The notes below the pieces were generated by a model that worked only from the letters and a program-made list of their open reading frames with translations, was not told the origin of the DNA and searched no databases. DNA of 62,803 nucleotides from Muribaculaceae bacterium (GTDB lineage Bacteria; Bacteroidota; Bacteroidia; Bacteroidales; Muribaculaceae): NCBI GenBank assembly GCA_017557625.1, contig JAFYYG010000022.1, forward strand, positions 1 to 62,803, written 5' to 3'. Shown here in pieces: positions 8,362-18,272 of this stretch. The first letter of the stretch is position 1; every line of letters begins with the position of its first letter. The translations under genes and the position numbers were made by a program.

Positions 8362-11300
8362 TTGAAAAAGACTGTTAAACATAGGATTTGGAAAACGCTG
8401 AAATGGATTCTCGGCATTGTGCTGGCGCTTATCATAGCGCTGCCTTTCCTGTTGTATGTTCCCTGGGTGCAAAACAAGGCAAAAGACATAGCTTGCAACT
8501 ATGTGAAACAAAAGACGGGAATGGACATGAGCATTGGCAAGATACTCATCAAATTTCCCCTTGATATCGCTATCGACGACATGACACTGATAAACCAGCA
8601 TGGCGACACGATGGTGGTTGCGAAGAAATTCACTGCCGATGTTGCGGTAAAGCCTTTACTGGACAAGCGTTTTGAGATTGACGGCGCCGAGCTAGAAGAC
8701 GGAAAATACCACCTTGTCACCGACGACGCCTCCATGATGCTCCGAGCCGATGTAAAGCATTGTAAATTGACAGGCACAAACATTGATCTCGACAACCACA
8801 AAATCAATATTCTTGACGGCGAGTTGTCAGGAGGAAAAATCCAGCTGGCACTTTACCCACATAAATCCATTGAGGACAACGACACCACAAAATCTGAACC
8901 GTGGAGAATCCAAGCCAACAGGCTTGTCCTCAACGACGTAGATTATGCTATGGTGATGGAACCAACCATACACAAACTGGAAACTCACCTTGCAAAGGCG
9001 GAGCTAAGAGACGGATATGTAGACACCGAGCTTCACACGGTTGACGCCAAGTCGCTAAAAATTGACAGCATCGACTGCAAATATATCTATCCTGACGAAC
9101 AATGGGCAGCAGCTTACGAAAGGCATAATCCGTCACCGCCCGAAACGGTTGACCCCAGCGACACAATACCGTGGACCGTACGCAGCGACACACTAAGCCT
9201 GAAAGGTGGACACGCCATTTATGCCCAGAGAGGAAAAACTCCTGGCAACGGATTAGACATGAATTATATAGAGGTCAGCGACCTTGATTTCACCATCACC
9301 AACTTCTACAACCGGGGCGCAATCGTCTCGGTGCCTATCGATGAAATCAAAGCCAAAGAACGTGGCGGGCTTGAAATATGCGATGCCCACGGCATAGTAA
9401 ACGTAAGTCCACAAGATATTCAAGTCAAAGACTTCTCTTTAATGACCAAAAACAGCAGTCTCGACCTTGACGGCAAAATAGACATGAGCCTCTTTGACGA
9501 GACCCCTGCTGGGAGCATGAATATCACTACCAACGCATCGATAGACCTTAGAGAGGTTAACTCGGTGATGCCGTCAATGTCGGGAGTCACCAATTTCATC
9601 CCTAAGAACCATCCCATTAAATTCAAAGGAAATTTTGAAGGCAACACCCGCGACCTAAACATAAACAACGGCGAGATACAAATCCCAAACTTTGTGACTG
9701 CAAAAGTTGACGGAAACATCAAGAATATCACTCAACCATCAAAACTGCAAGCCGATGTGAACCTTAATGCCAACATCGACAATATCGACTTTGCCAAGAA
9801 AGAATTCCTTGATAATGACCTGCAGAAACAAGTAAATGTGGTGCCAATGACGCTTAAAGGCAACATAAAATATAACCCTTCGGCAGTGTCGGGAGACATC
9901 GACATGAGACTAAAATCGGGAGGCAGCCTCACAGGAAAAGGCAGTTATGAGTTCAACAACGACCGTTACACTGTTGATGCCACCGCCAAATCTTTGCCTG
10001 TCAAGACACTTATGCCACAACTTGATGTCAACAATGTCACCGCACATATCAAGGCCAACGGACATGGTTTTGACTTCCTAAGCAACAACACATCGGTCAA
10101 CGCACAGATACAGCTCGATGACATTGACTACGCAGGCAAACACTACCGCAACTATGATGCTGACGTAGCACTAAATGGCACCAACTTCGATGCGAAAGTC
10201 AATGCGCGAAACCGCGGCAGCATGACCGCAAAAGGCAGTTTTGACCCTAACACCGAGAAATATGATATCGATGCCATATTCAATTCCTTCCCAGTGCACG
10301 AGATAATCCCCGATCTTGGAGTAGGCAACCTCACGGCATCGGTAAAAGCCAAAGGCCAGAACTTTGACCTGCTGAATCCAAGTACACGAATCAATGCCGA
10401 TATAGACTTGCAGAGTATAGTATATAACAACCAAACGTTTAAAGACCTGCAGGGAAACATATCTCTCGACGGACACACGTTTGCAGGACACATAAACTCT
10501 GGTAACCCCAACTGCGATGTCTATGCCGACGTTAATGGCACCATTAACGGCGACACCTACAACGTAAACCTCAAGGGCAACATCCGGGATCTCGACTTGC
10601 AGGCGCTCAAGTTTATGGATGTGCCATGCAACGGCAGTGGAGACATAGAGATGCATGGACAGTTCAACATGAAGACCAACGAATACCAAGGGACCATGTC
10701 GCTCAATGACCTGAACTGGACCCTTGATGAAGAACATTTCTTCAGCGAAAAAGCCGACGTGGCTTTCAACATCAACAATAGTTCCACTTCGGCAAGTTTT
10801 AATGAGCAAAGCAATTATATTGATTTCAATGCCCCACACAGCATCAACGACCTGATAAGTCATTTTGAACAATGCATGGAGATTGCACAACGTCAGTACA
10901 AAAAAATTGACCTCGACATCAATGAAATCACCAATGCAGTCCCACAGTTTGACTTGAAAATGAGAATGGGACCAAGCGGCATCATTCAGCGCTATGTAGG
11001 AAAATGGGACATTGACTTCAGAGATTTAAAGGTTGAGCTTTCTAAAGACTCTAACTCCACATTACACGCAAATGCGGTCGCCAACAACTTGGGATATGGC
11101 ACACATGCCATTGACAAGCTCGTTTTCAACATCGAGGAAGTAGATAAAATGATTGGCTTCAATGCGAGGATGGAGAATAAAAAAGGGTCGTGGGACGAAA
11201 TGGCTCAAGTGGATATTGCTGGATATGCTAAGGGGTCGAATGTGAATATGCTATTAAGTCAAAAAAATATTGACATGGAGACGGGTTATCACCTGGGAGT

Positions 11301-13491
11301 AAATGCCATAATTCAAGACTCGATTATCTATGCCAACATTTTGCCCAGCCAGCCGATTATTGCCTATAAGCAGTGGAACCTCAATGAGGGCAACTTCGTC
11401 AAAATTGACTTTGGAGACAGACGTCTGGAAGCCGACTTGACTCTTATGAGAGACACAAGTCTCATAACTCTCAAGACTGATCCCATAAAGGTTTCAGGCA
11501 AGCAAAATATACTTGCCCATATAAAGAATTTCAGAATTGAGGAATGGACTAAGATTGTGCCTTCGCTGGAGTCAGTGTCGGGCATAATGGATGCTGATAT
11601 ATCACTCTCTTACGACGGAAGAAACCTTGAAGGTGATGGGGAACTCGAATTGCGCAAATTCACCTACAACAAGATACCCGAAGGAGACTTCAAGATGAAA
11701 ACAAAGCTCACTATCGACCCACATACTTCAAGCACCAACCTCACTGCCAACCTAAATATCGACGGCTCAGATGTAGCTGTTGCATACGGTGCCCTGAACG
11801 ACAGCACCGCAACCAGCCCCCTTAACGTGAAAGTCGATCTCAACAAGTTCCCAATTAGGAAAGTTTCTCCGTTTATTCCAGGCAGAATGGTGATGCTCGA
11901 CGGTTTTGCCAACGGACAACTCACAGTTGACGGCTCACTCGATAATCCTCTCGTGAATGGATTCCTGGTCAGTGACACAGCCTATGTAAAACTGCCAAGA
12001 TACGGCAGCTCTCTACGATTGTCGGAAAAGCAAATTGACATCAACGACAATGTTATAGAATTTGACAACTATCAAATCTATGGCCTAAACAACAATGCGG
12101 CAAAACTGAATGGCTCTGTTGACTTCAAGTCGCTCGATAATATCAAGATGGACCTTGACCTGAAGGGTAAGAACATCCAATTCTTCGGGAGCACTCAAAG
12201 GGCTTATTCACAAATATTCGGCAATGGATTTATTGATTTCGACGGCAAAATCAAGTCACAAAACAACCTCATTTCAGTTGATGCTAAATCCACTCTGTTG
12301 GCTGGGTCGGACATCACCTATGTCATGCAAGACGATATTAACTCGATAATAAACAACACCGCCACCGAGGGAATGGTAACATTTATCAACCCTAACGACA
12401 CTGCATGGTACAACGAAACCATAATCACTGGCGGGACTACGGCTTCGGCTCTTAACATTCTGGTAAATATCGATATTGATAAGGGGGCAAAAATCAATGC
12501 TTTCCTTCAACCCGAAGGAAAGGACAGATTAACTGTGGATGGTTCAGGACGACTTAGGTACCTCCTTGACTTTGCAGGAAAAGAGCATCTTTCGGGAACA
12601 TATAATATTACCTCAGGTGTGGTGAGATACACGCCACCAGTAATAAGTCAAAAAGTCTTTAACCTAATGGAAGGCAGCAGCCTCATCTGGAATAGAGAAA
12701 TGCTTAACCCGCAACTTAACCTCAAAGCCACACACAGTGTAAGAACAAGCGTCAACAACACAAGTGGCAGCGGATCAAGGTTAGTAGATTTCGACATTAT
12801 CGCCTATCTCACAAACACTCTTAGCAACATCGACCTGAATGTTGACATTCAAGCTAAGAACGACGCAACAGTAGAAAGTGAACTGCAAACGATGACCGAG
12901 ACGCAGAGGTCTCAAACTGCCATAAATCTGCTACTTTACAACTCCTACTCTGGCTCAATGCCTACTGGCGACTTCTCTACAACCGGAGCACTATTCTCAT
13001 TCCTGCAATCACAAATCAACAACTGGACCGCCAACAACCTCAAGGGCATTGACCTCTCATTTGGAATCAACCAATATGAAGGCACTCAAAAAGGCAGCAG
13101 AATTGAAACCAGCTACAGCTACAGGTTGTCGAAGTCATTATTTGGTGAACGGTTCAAGATTGCAGTAGGGGGTGAATATTCTACCGAAGCCACGAGCGAG
13201 CAGAACTTCTCTCAAAACCTAATCAGTGATATCTCTTTCGAATACTTGCTTAACCCCACAGGAACAAGATATCTGAGACTATTCAGGCACAGGGGGTTGG
13301 AAAGTGTGCTTGAGGGAGAGGTTACGGTAACTGGCATCAGTTTTGTGATGAAACACAAAGTGTCTTCGTTGAAAGATCTCTTTAGGTGGAGAATAAAGTC
13401 AAAGAAGAACGATGCCCAGCAGAATATTGACAGCCAGAACGACGACGATGCCATCAATTCACAGGCGCCAGAAAGTACAAATTCTCAATAG
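8362..13491 (+). CDS. tamB: TamB-like translocation/assembly module protein (DUF490 C-terminus)
   Basis: A 1709-residue AsmA/TamB-type protein of the bridge-like lipid-transfer class. One N-terminal inner-membrane helix (about 13-33, LKWILGIVLALIIALPFLLY) is followed by a very long beta-rich periplasmic region made of repeated short strands (DLDGKIDMSL, ADVNLNANID, DIDLQSIVY and similar). The C-terminus matches the conserved DUF490 domain, including LNPQLNLKATHSV and SLFGERFKIAVGGEYS. It works with the outer-membrane TamA/TamL barrel encoded 11 bp downstream and is thought to carry phospholipid or help assemble outer-membrane proteins. The start is a TTG at 8362 that gives MKKTVKHRIWK; no upstream in-frame ATG exists. 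The C-terminal tail is Asn/Gln/Ser-rich. Confidence 0.9.
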   Translation: MKKTVKHRIWKTLKWILGIVLALIIALPFLLYVPWVQNKAKDIACNYVKQKTGMDMSIGKILIKFPLDIAIDDMTLINQHGDTMVVAKKFTADVAVKPLLDKRFEIDGAELEDGKYHLVTDDASMMLRADVKHCKLTGTNIDLDNHKINILDGELSGGKIQLALYPHKSIEDNDTTKSEPWRIQANRLVLNDVDYAMVMEPTIHKLETHLAKAELRDGYVDTELHTVDAKSLKIDSIDCKYIYPDEQWAAAYERHNPSPPETVDPSDTIPWTVRSDTLSLKGGHAIYAQRGKTPGNGLDMNYIEVSDLDFTITNFYNRGAIVSVPIDEIKAKERGGLEICDAHGIVNVSPQDIQVKDFSLMTKNSSLDLDGKIDMSLFDETPAGSMNITTNASIDLREVNSVMPSMSGVTNFIPKNHPIKFKGNFEGNTRDLNINNGEIQIPNFVTAKVDGNIKNITQPSKLQADVNLNANIDNIDFAKKEFLDNDLQKQVNVVPMTLKGNIKYNPSAVSGDIDMRLKSGGSLTGKGSYEFNNDRYTVDATAKSLPVKTLMPQLDVNNVTAHIKANGHGFDFLSNNTSVNAQIQLDDIDYAGKHYRNYDADVALNGTNFDAKVNARNRGSMTAKGSFDPNTEKYDIDAIFNSFPVHEIIPDLGVGNLTASVKAKGQNFDLLNPSTRINADIDLQSIVYNNQTFKDLQGNISLDGHTFAGHINSGNPNCDVYADVNGTINGDTYNVNLKGNIRDLDLQALKFMDVPCNGSGDIEMHGQFNMKTNEYQGTMSLNDLNWTLDEEHFFSEKADVAFNINNSSTSASFNEQSNYIDFNAPHSINDLISHFEQCMEIAQRQYKKIDLDINEITNAVPQFDLKMRMGPSGIIQRYVGKWDIDFRDLKVELSKDSNSTLHANAVANNLGYGTHAIDKLVFNIEEVDKMIGFNARMENKKGSWDEMAQVDIAGYAKGSNVNMLLSQKNIDMETGYHLGVNAIIQDSIIYANILPSQPIIAYKQWNLNEGNFVKIDFGDRRLEADLTLMRDTSLITLKTDPIKVSGKQNILAHIKNFRIEEWTKIVPSLESVSGIMDADISLSYDGRNLEGDGELELRKFTYNKIPEGDFKMKTKLTIDPHTSSTNLTANLNIDGSDVAVAYGALNDSTATSPLNVKVDLNKFPIRKVSPFIPGRMVMLDGFANGQLTVDGSLDNPLVNGFLVSDTAYVKLPRYGSSLRLSEKQIDINDNVIEFDNYQIYGLNNNAAKLNGSVDFKSLDNIKMDLDLKGKNIQFFGSTQRAYSQIFGNGFIDFDGKIKSQNNLISVDAKSTLLAGSDITYVMQDDINSIINNTATEGMVTFINPNDTAWYNETIITGGTTASALNILVNIDIDKGAKINAFLQPEGKDRLTVDGSGRLRYLLDFAGKEHLSGTYNITSGVVRYTPPVISQKVFNLMEGSSLIWNREMLNPQLNLKATHSVRTSVNNTSGSGSRLVDFDIIAYLTNTLSNIDLNVDIQAKNDATVESELQTMTETQRSQTAINLLLYNSYSGSMPTGDFSTTGALFSFLQSQINNWTANNLKGIDLSFGINQYEGTQKGSRIETSYSYRLSKSLFGERFKIAVGGEYSTEATSEQNFSQNLISDISFEYLLNPTGTRYLRLFRHRGLESVLEGEVTVTGISFVMKHKVSSLKDLFRWRIKSKKNDAQQNIDSQNDDDAINSQAPESTNSQ

Positions 13492-13502
13492 CATTTTTCA
13501 AG

Positions 13503-15809
13503 ATGATAAAACACGCTGCTAAAATATTGGCTTTTCTCTCATTAATGGCAATCTTCGCTGCTTGCTCTACCACCAGCAAACTTGCCGAGGGTGAGGTATT
13601 ATACACTGGAGTGAAGTCTATTAAGTATAACCAATCCGTCGGCGTCAAGATTGACACCGACGTGAAGGATATTATCTTAACCGCAGTAGATGTGAAACCC
13701 AACAATCCGCTCTATTCCCCTTATATCCGTTCACCTTTCCCTATCGGACTTTGGGTATATAATCACTGGGATGAGAACTCCAAAGGATTAAAAGGGTGGC
13801 TTTACAAGAAACTAGTGGCAAAGCCAGTTCTCATCAGCAGAGTGAGACCCGAAACTCGTGTCAACATGATAAATGATCTGCTGAAAAACAACGGATATTT
13901 TGACTCTAACTCTTCTTATTCACTAAACTACAGTGGCAACAACAAGAAAAAAGCAAAAATCACTTACGAAATCAACGTGAGGCCACCCTACACCCTGGGA
14001 GACATCACATATATTAATGAGGATACACCAATAACCAATCTTATCGACTCTGTAGCAAGAACAAACGAGTACTTCCAAACTGGCAGCAGATACTGCCTAG
14101 ACTCACTCAATAACGTGAGAATTGACATCGCAAACCAGTTGCGAAACAGAGGTTACTATTTCTTCAGACCTGAATATATCGAATACCTTGCCGACAGTGT
14201 CACGCAAAAAGGTGTCATAAATATGCAACTCGTGAAATCGGCAAACATACCAAACCAAGCCTACACCAAATATCTCGCCAATGATATCACTGTGAGAGTT
14301 GATGATGAGGTGATTGGTGGGACATCCGACACTGTTGTCATGAAATATTGCACCATCATAAAGAAACAACCTGTTCATATAAGCGACAACCTGATTAACT
14401 CATGCATAAGAGGACGCAAAGGACGACCTTTCCGTGTGGGCAACATGGACTTGATTCAGATGTATCTCGCCCGAACGGGCATCTTCAGCAACATCAACAT
14501 CCAAGCCATTCCTCTCGACACATTACTCGACAATGGTTATGGACTTATCGACCTCGACATTAGTTGCACTCTCGACAAACCCATTGAGGTAAAAGTGGAG
14601 GCAAGGGCAACAACTAAAACCACCAGCTTTATTGGACCAGGTATAGGACTTGGCATCAAGCATAAAAACATTTTTGGAGGGGCAGAACAACTCAGTGCCG
14701 ACTTGACAGCATCTTATGAATGGCAAACCGGCAAGGGCAATGCCTATAAGAATTCCGATTTCAACAGCTATGAGGTGGGATTAGATATTGGATTGTCTAT
14801 TCCGAGACTTATTGCTCCCAGATTCATCGACAGGGCAAGACGATACACCAACTGGACAAAATTCTCCATTGGAGGCGATTTCTTGAATCGCCCCAACTAC
14901 TTCAAAATGGCGAGAGTTAGCGCCGAAATGACATGGGAATGGCACTCCAGAAAATACTCTCAACACAAGTTTACACCCCTGAAATTAACTTATTCCAATC
15001 TACTGAGCACTACCGAGGCTTTCGACTCAATCTATTTCACCAACCGTGCAATAGAACAGAGTTTCCAAGATGTCTTCATCCCACAGATGAGTTACACCTA
15101 CACCCTTGACAGGACTCATGGCAAAAACAATTTTGTGTGGTCAACTACAGTAACCGAAGCCGGCAACCTTTGTTACCTCATCTGGAAAGCCTGTGGTGTT
15201 GATAGAGGAGACATGCACATACTCAACACCTACTTCTCTCAGTTTATTAAAGCACACACTCAATTTGTGTGGACACGGGCACTCTTTGGCGAGCACAAAA
15301 TTGTTGGACGAATGTTTGTGGGGGCAGCCTATGCCTATGGCAACGCCTATGAGGTGCCATATATGGAGCAATTCTACATTGGGGGTTCCAATTCTTTGAG
15401 AGGTTTTGCCGTGAGAACTGTGGGGCCAGGCAGCTACAGGCCTAAAGTGCTTGACCGAAACGCCTACTACGACCAGACGGGAACATTCAAGTTTGAAGCC
15501 AACATGGAATACAGAGTTCCGTTAGTTGGATACCTTAAAGGTGCTCTTTTTGTTGATGCGGGTAATGTGTGGCTGCTCAAAGATGACGCGTTCAGGCCTG
15601 GCGGCAAACTTGAAGGCAAAAATTTCTTTAAGGAGTTGGCACTAAACACTGGCTTCGGCTTAAGATTTGACATGGAAATGATTGTGCTGCGTGCTGACCT
15701 CGGCATTGCGCTTCATGCCCCTTACGACACAGGAAAAAAAGGATATTTCAACATTCCCAAATTCGGCGACGGATTAGCGCTTCATTTTGCCATAGGTTAC
15801 CCATTCTGA
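13503..15809 (+). CDS. tamL: TamL, BamA/TamA-family outer-membrane lipoprotein
   Basis: A 768-residue Omp85-family protein. It starts with an SPII signal peptide whose lipobox is IFAACS (C21), the hallmark that separates Bacteroidota TamL from proteobacterial TamA. POTRA-like segments occupy roughly 30-350 (for example DLLKNNGYFDSNSSYSL and NQLRNRGYYFFRPEY). A C-terminal 16-strand-type barrel follows, with GSNSLRGF at about residue 627, equivalent to the conserved VRGF/Y motif of Omp85 loop L6, and a terminal aromatic residue (AIGYPF). It forms an operon with tamB, 11 bp apart. Its last 13 bp overlap the 3' end of the convergent VanZ-like gene. Confidence 0.92.
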   Translation: MIKHAAKILAFLSLMAIFAACSTTSKLAEGEVLYTGVKSIKYNQSVGVKIDTDVKDIILTAVDVKPNNPLYSPYIRSPFPIGLWVYNHWDENSKGLKGWLYKKLVAKPVLISRVRPETRVNMINDLLKNNGYFDSNSSYSLNYSGNNKKKAKITYEINVRPPYTLGDITYINEDTPITNLIDSVARTNEYFQTGSRYCLDSLNNVRIDIANQLRNRGYYFFRPEYIEYLADSVTQKGVINMQLVKSANIPNQAYTKYLANDITVRVDDEVIGGTSDTVVMKYCTIIKKQPVHISDNLINSCIRGRKGRPFRVGNMDLIQMYLARTGIFSNINIQAIPLDTLLDNGYGLIDLDISCTLDKPIEVKVEARATTKTTSFIGPGIGLGIKHKNIFGGAEQLSADLTASYEWQTGKGNAYKNSDFNSYEVGLDIGLSIPRLIAPRFIDRARRYTNWTKFSIGGDFLNRPNYFKMARVSAEMTWEWHSRKYSQHKFTPLKLTYSNLLSTTEAFDSIYFTNRAIEQSFQDVFIPQMSYTYTLDRTHGKNNFVWSTTVTEAGNLCYLIWKACGVDRGDMHILNTYFSQFIKAHTQFVWTRALFGEHKIVGRMFVGAAYAYGNAYEVPYMEQFYIGGSNSLRGFAVRTVGPGSYRPKVLDRNAYYDQTGTFKFEANMEYRVPLVGYLKGALFVDAGNVWLLKDDAFRPGGKLEGKNFFKELALNTGFGLRFDMEMIVLRADLGIALHAPYDTGKKGYFNIPKFGDGLALHFAIGYPF

Positions 15810-16312
15810 GTGGTCTCCGCTCTATTCTTTTTATCTGCTCTCTTCTTTTTAGAAGAATAGTGGTGGTGGCGATGATGACGGTGTCGATGCGACCTATAAA
15901 ACAGATATTTGCGCAGCACATGACCGCCAAACCAACGCATCAGCCCTAATGCGGCAAAAGCACCTGCCACATCGGCAACAATGTCCCAATAATCAAAAAC
16001 TCGGCCTAATCCCATCGCCAGCTGGCACGACTCGGTAAGCAGGCCAATCATCGAGGCAAATGCGGTGAACGCCAGCTCGATATTAATACGTGTGTGACGG
16101 GGTGCCTTGTATTTAGTATAATCATACAGATAAACCAGATTCAGGAAAAAGAACAGCAAGAAATGTATCAGCTTGTCTGAATGCTTGAACTGCAACCATG
16201 AGAACAAGGAGCGTTCCATCTCACTCGCAGGCACAAGAAGCAGATAGACGACAATCCCTGTCGCTATCACAGAGAACACCCCTGCAGGAATAATATTTAT
16301 TATCTTCTTCAT
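15797..16312 (-). CDS. VanZ-like family membrane protein with His-rich tail
   Basis: A 171-residue membrane protein with about four helices (residues 8-28, 47-66, 80-98, 108-125). The segment SDKLIHFLLFFFLNL followed by ESCQLAMGLGRVFDYWDIVADVAGA is the VanZ-like (PF04892) pattern, where H and D residues lie at the membrane surface. The C-terminus is unusual: SHRHRHHRHHHYSSKKKR, a histidine/arginine/lysine-rich tail after the last helix. The family function in Bacteroidota is unknown; VanZ itself lowers teicoplanin binding. The gene overlaps the tamL end by 13 bp, tail to tail. ATG at 16310-16312. Confidence 0.8.
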   Translation of the reverse strand: MKKIINIIPAGVFSVIATGIVVYLLLVPASEMERSLFSWLQFKHSDKLIHFLLFFFLNLVYLYDYTKYKAPRHTRINIELAFTAFASMIGLLTESCQLAMGLGRVFDYWDIVADVAGAFAALGLMRWFGGHVLRKYLFYRSHRHRHHRHHHYSSKKKRADKKNRAETTQNG

Positions 16313-16365
16313 TTAGTTTTTAAATATAAGGCAATGTTAAATCTACACAATTGGATTTTGAGTTG

Positions 16366-16373
16366 CAAAATTA
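16366..16373 (-). promoter_or_regulatory. Predicted -7 element of VanZ-like gene
   Basis: CAAAATTA on the + strand reads TAATTTTG on the minus strand, fitting TAnnTTTG, 54 bp before the VanZ-like start. Confidence 0.5.
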
Positions 16374-16522
16374 ATCATTTTTCTCCTATTAATGATGATT
16401 ATTGCATTTTTTTTCATTTTTTGAACCACAAAACAGCCTTGAAATGGCTTTTCGCTCTTCACATCTTCCATTTTTATCTTGATTTTCTCATATCCTGTAC
16501 GTAAAAAACAGCGTTTTTTATG

Positions 16523-16530
16523 TAACTTTG
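16523..16530 (+). promoter_or_regulatory. Predicted -7 element of Lys-rich membrane protein gene
   Basis: TAACTTTG, 36 bp before the ATG at 16566. It excludes the longer reading of this frame from 16479, because that start lies upstream of the promoter. Confidence 0.6.
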
Positions 16531-16565
16531 CATCACCAATCATAACAATCCAGTTTTTTTCAATA

Positions 16566-16952
16566 ATGAGTAAAATTACTGATTTATTCTCCATGTCGAA
16601 GCAAGAGCGCACTGGCGCATGGATGATTGCACTGCTTATTGCGGTGCTACTGATTGCTGTGGCTGTTGAAAAGAAATGCTCTTGTGAAGATGTGAGCACA
16701 CAAGACACTGAAAGTCTCAACGAATGTGCGAAGAAAGCCGAAAAGAGCCTCCCAAAAGAAAAAACTAAAGATACAAAAAAGGGAAAAAAGAAAGACAGCA
16801 ACAAAAACAAGAAGCGCGACAAAAAGAGCAAAGTCAAAAAAACATCGTCAAAGCCCACAAAAAGGAAAGAGACCACCTCTTGCAAGTCATCGGGTGAAAA
16901 GAACGGCAACAGCAGCAAACAAAAAGAATTGCAGCCAGTGCCGCAATTCTGA
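16566..16952 (+). CDS. Small single-pass membrane protein with Lys/Ser-rich tail, function unknown
   Basis: 128 residues from the ATG at 16566. MSKITDLFSMSKQERTGAWM is followed by one hydrophobic helix (about 20-35) and then a soluble region of very low complexity, rich in Lys, Ser and Thr (KKGKKKDSNKNKKRDKKSK and similar), with two Cys shortly after the helix (KKCSCED). The first 40 residues resemble the anchor of Bacteroidota ComEA-like helix-hairpin-helix proteins, but no HhH domain follows. It may be a truncated or diverged relative; the basic tail might bind nucleic acid or polyanions. It is convergent with the carboxypeptidase gene, 35 bp away. Confidence 0.6.
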   Translation: MSKITDLFSMSKQERTGAWMIALLIAVLLIAVAVEKKCSCEDVSTQDTESLNECAKKAEKSLPKEKTKDTKKGKKKDSNKNKKRDKKSKVKKTSSKPTKRKETTSCKSSGEKNGNSSKQKELQPVPQF

Positions 16953-16987
16953 TTTTTCATTTACCACTGAATTTGAACCGCAATAGG

Positions 16988-18010
16988 TCATTTTTTCCTA
17001 GAAGCAGGAACCTCTGGCACCTTTTGGCCCTGATTGCGCATTTTAGTCTTGGGACGGGGGACATTGGCTCGATTCTCTCTTTTCTTCTTTTTAGCGGCAA
17101 TTGTCTTCATCATCTCAAAACCCTTGTCATAAAGAACTATAGACTCATCGGTGCGTTGGCGGGCGGGGGTGCACTTGAGCAGCACAAGATAAATCTTCAC
17201 TCCATCACGCACCACAGCCGATGCCAAACAGCCGCCAGCAGCGCGAGTGGTGCCGGTCTTGACGCCTATGCAGCCATCATAGCGACCAAACAAGCGGTTA
17301 GTGCTCTTCAAGTGGATGACTTTGCCCGATGTGGTGGTGATGTCACGAGAAGGATTTGAGACGATCTCGGCAAAATCCTTGTTATTCATGCAATACTGCT
17401 GGAGCGTCATCATGTCGTGTGCGGTAGTGTAATGGTTCTCATTGGGCAGACCATGGGCATTGACAAAATGAGTGTTATTCATGCCAAGCTCACGTGCCTT
17501 CTTGTTCATTAGGTCGGCAAAGGGGACCGAGTCGGGGGCGGCGAGAAACTCTCCTATGGCATGGGCGGCACCGTTGTCGCTGGGAAGCATGGCCCGGTAG
17601 AGCAAGTCGCGAAGCACATACTTCTCACCCTTCTTCACATTGCCGCATTCAGTAGCTGCCGCAGCGGCGCTTATTGTGACAACCTCAGTCAGACGCCCGC
17701 TCTCACAAGCCAAGATACAGGTCATCATCTTGGTGAGACTCGCGGGGTACATGCGCTTGTCGGGATTCTTGCTGCTGAGCACCAATCCTGACTCGGCATC
17801 TATCATTACCCAGGCCTCGGCGCTCAAAGCGCTGAGCTGAGCGTCAACAGTGTCTTTAGGGAAAGATGGGTCATCAAGAGCGGCGCTGTAAATCGTGGGA
17901 TGTTCAGGAGTTGTGACGGCCCACGATGGAGCGCTGACACACGCCATCATCAGGCATATCAATGCCCAACTAATCTTGATTGACTGTATTTTACCCTTTA
18001 AATTCTTCAC
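16988..18010 (-). CDS. D-alanyl-D-alanine carboxypeptidase (PBP5/6-like, peptidase S11)
   Basis: A 340-residue penicillin-binding protein that trims the terminal D-Ala of peptidoglycan stems. All three active-site motifs are visible: SLTK with S91 and K94, SDN at 144-146, and KTG at 251-253. An N-terminal signal sequence (IKISWALICLMMACVSAPSWA region) directs export. Unlike E. coli PBP5 it lacks the second beta domain and amphipathic anchor and ends instead in a basic, low-complexity tail (KKKKRENRANV, PEVPASRKK). The start is a GTG at 18010; an upstream ATG near 18032 is stopped after three codons, and the first internal ATG would cut the signal peptide. Confidence 0.93.
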   Translation of the reverse strand: MKNLKGKIQSIKISWALICLMMACVSAPSWAVTTPEHPTIYSAALDDPSFPKDTVDAQLSALSAEAWVMIDAESGLVLSSKNPDKRMYPASLTKMMTCILACESGRLTEVVTISAAAAATECGNVKKGEKYVLRDLLYRAMLPSDNGAAHAIGEFLAAPDSVPFADLMNKKARELGMNNTHFVNAHGLPNENHYTTAHDMMTLQQYCMNNKDFAEIVSNPSRDITTTSGKVIHLKSTNRLFGRYDGCIGVKTGTTRAAGGCLASAVVRDGVKIYLVLLKCTPARQRTDESIVLYDKGFEMMKTIAAKKKKRENRANVPRPKTKMRNQGQKVPEVPASRKK

Positions 18011-18042
18011 TCGCTTACGTTTATTTTTTCATAGCAGGGCTA

Positions 18043-18050
18043 CAAAGGTA
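18043..18050 (-). promoter_or_regulatory. Predicted -7 element of carboxypeptidase gene
   Basis: CAAAGGTA on the + strand reads TACCTTTG, fitting TAnnTTTG, 33 bp before the GTG start at 18010, which supports that start. Confidence 0.55.
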
Positions 18051-18197
18051 TAAATAACAACGTAAAAAACGATAAAAAATTACATCTTTTAAAGAATTTT
18101 TAGAGGTTGATATAAATGAAGGAAGAGACAAATCACTAAATATTTTCCTGATAACTCTGACGCAAAACCACTAAATTACACACCCTTAAATCACAAA

Positions 18198-18255
18198 AAG
18201 GGTGTGTCAAAAAATCACACTTAAAATAAAGTTTTTCATTTTTGACACACCCCTT
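18198..18255. repeat. TIR-bounded element, minimal copy C
   Basis: 58 bp: GGGTGTGTCAAAAA (18200-18213) faces TTTTTGACACACCC (18239-18252) across 25 bp, with AA/TT further out. It has the same ends as copies A and B but no internal hairpins. It lies just past the 3' end of the lipoprotein gene at 18273 and could act as its terminator. Confidence 0.7.
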
Positions 18256-18272
18256 GGTATTAGTAGTGAAAA

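Noticed and set aside
16479-16565. 29-codon N-terminal extension of the Lys-rich membrane protein
   Set aside because: The extension spans the predicted promoter TAACTTTG at 16523-16530; the ATG at 16566 fits better.
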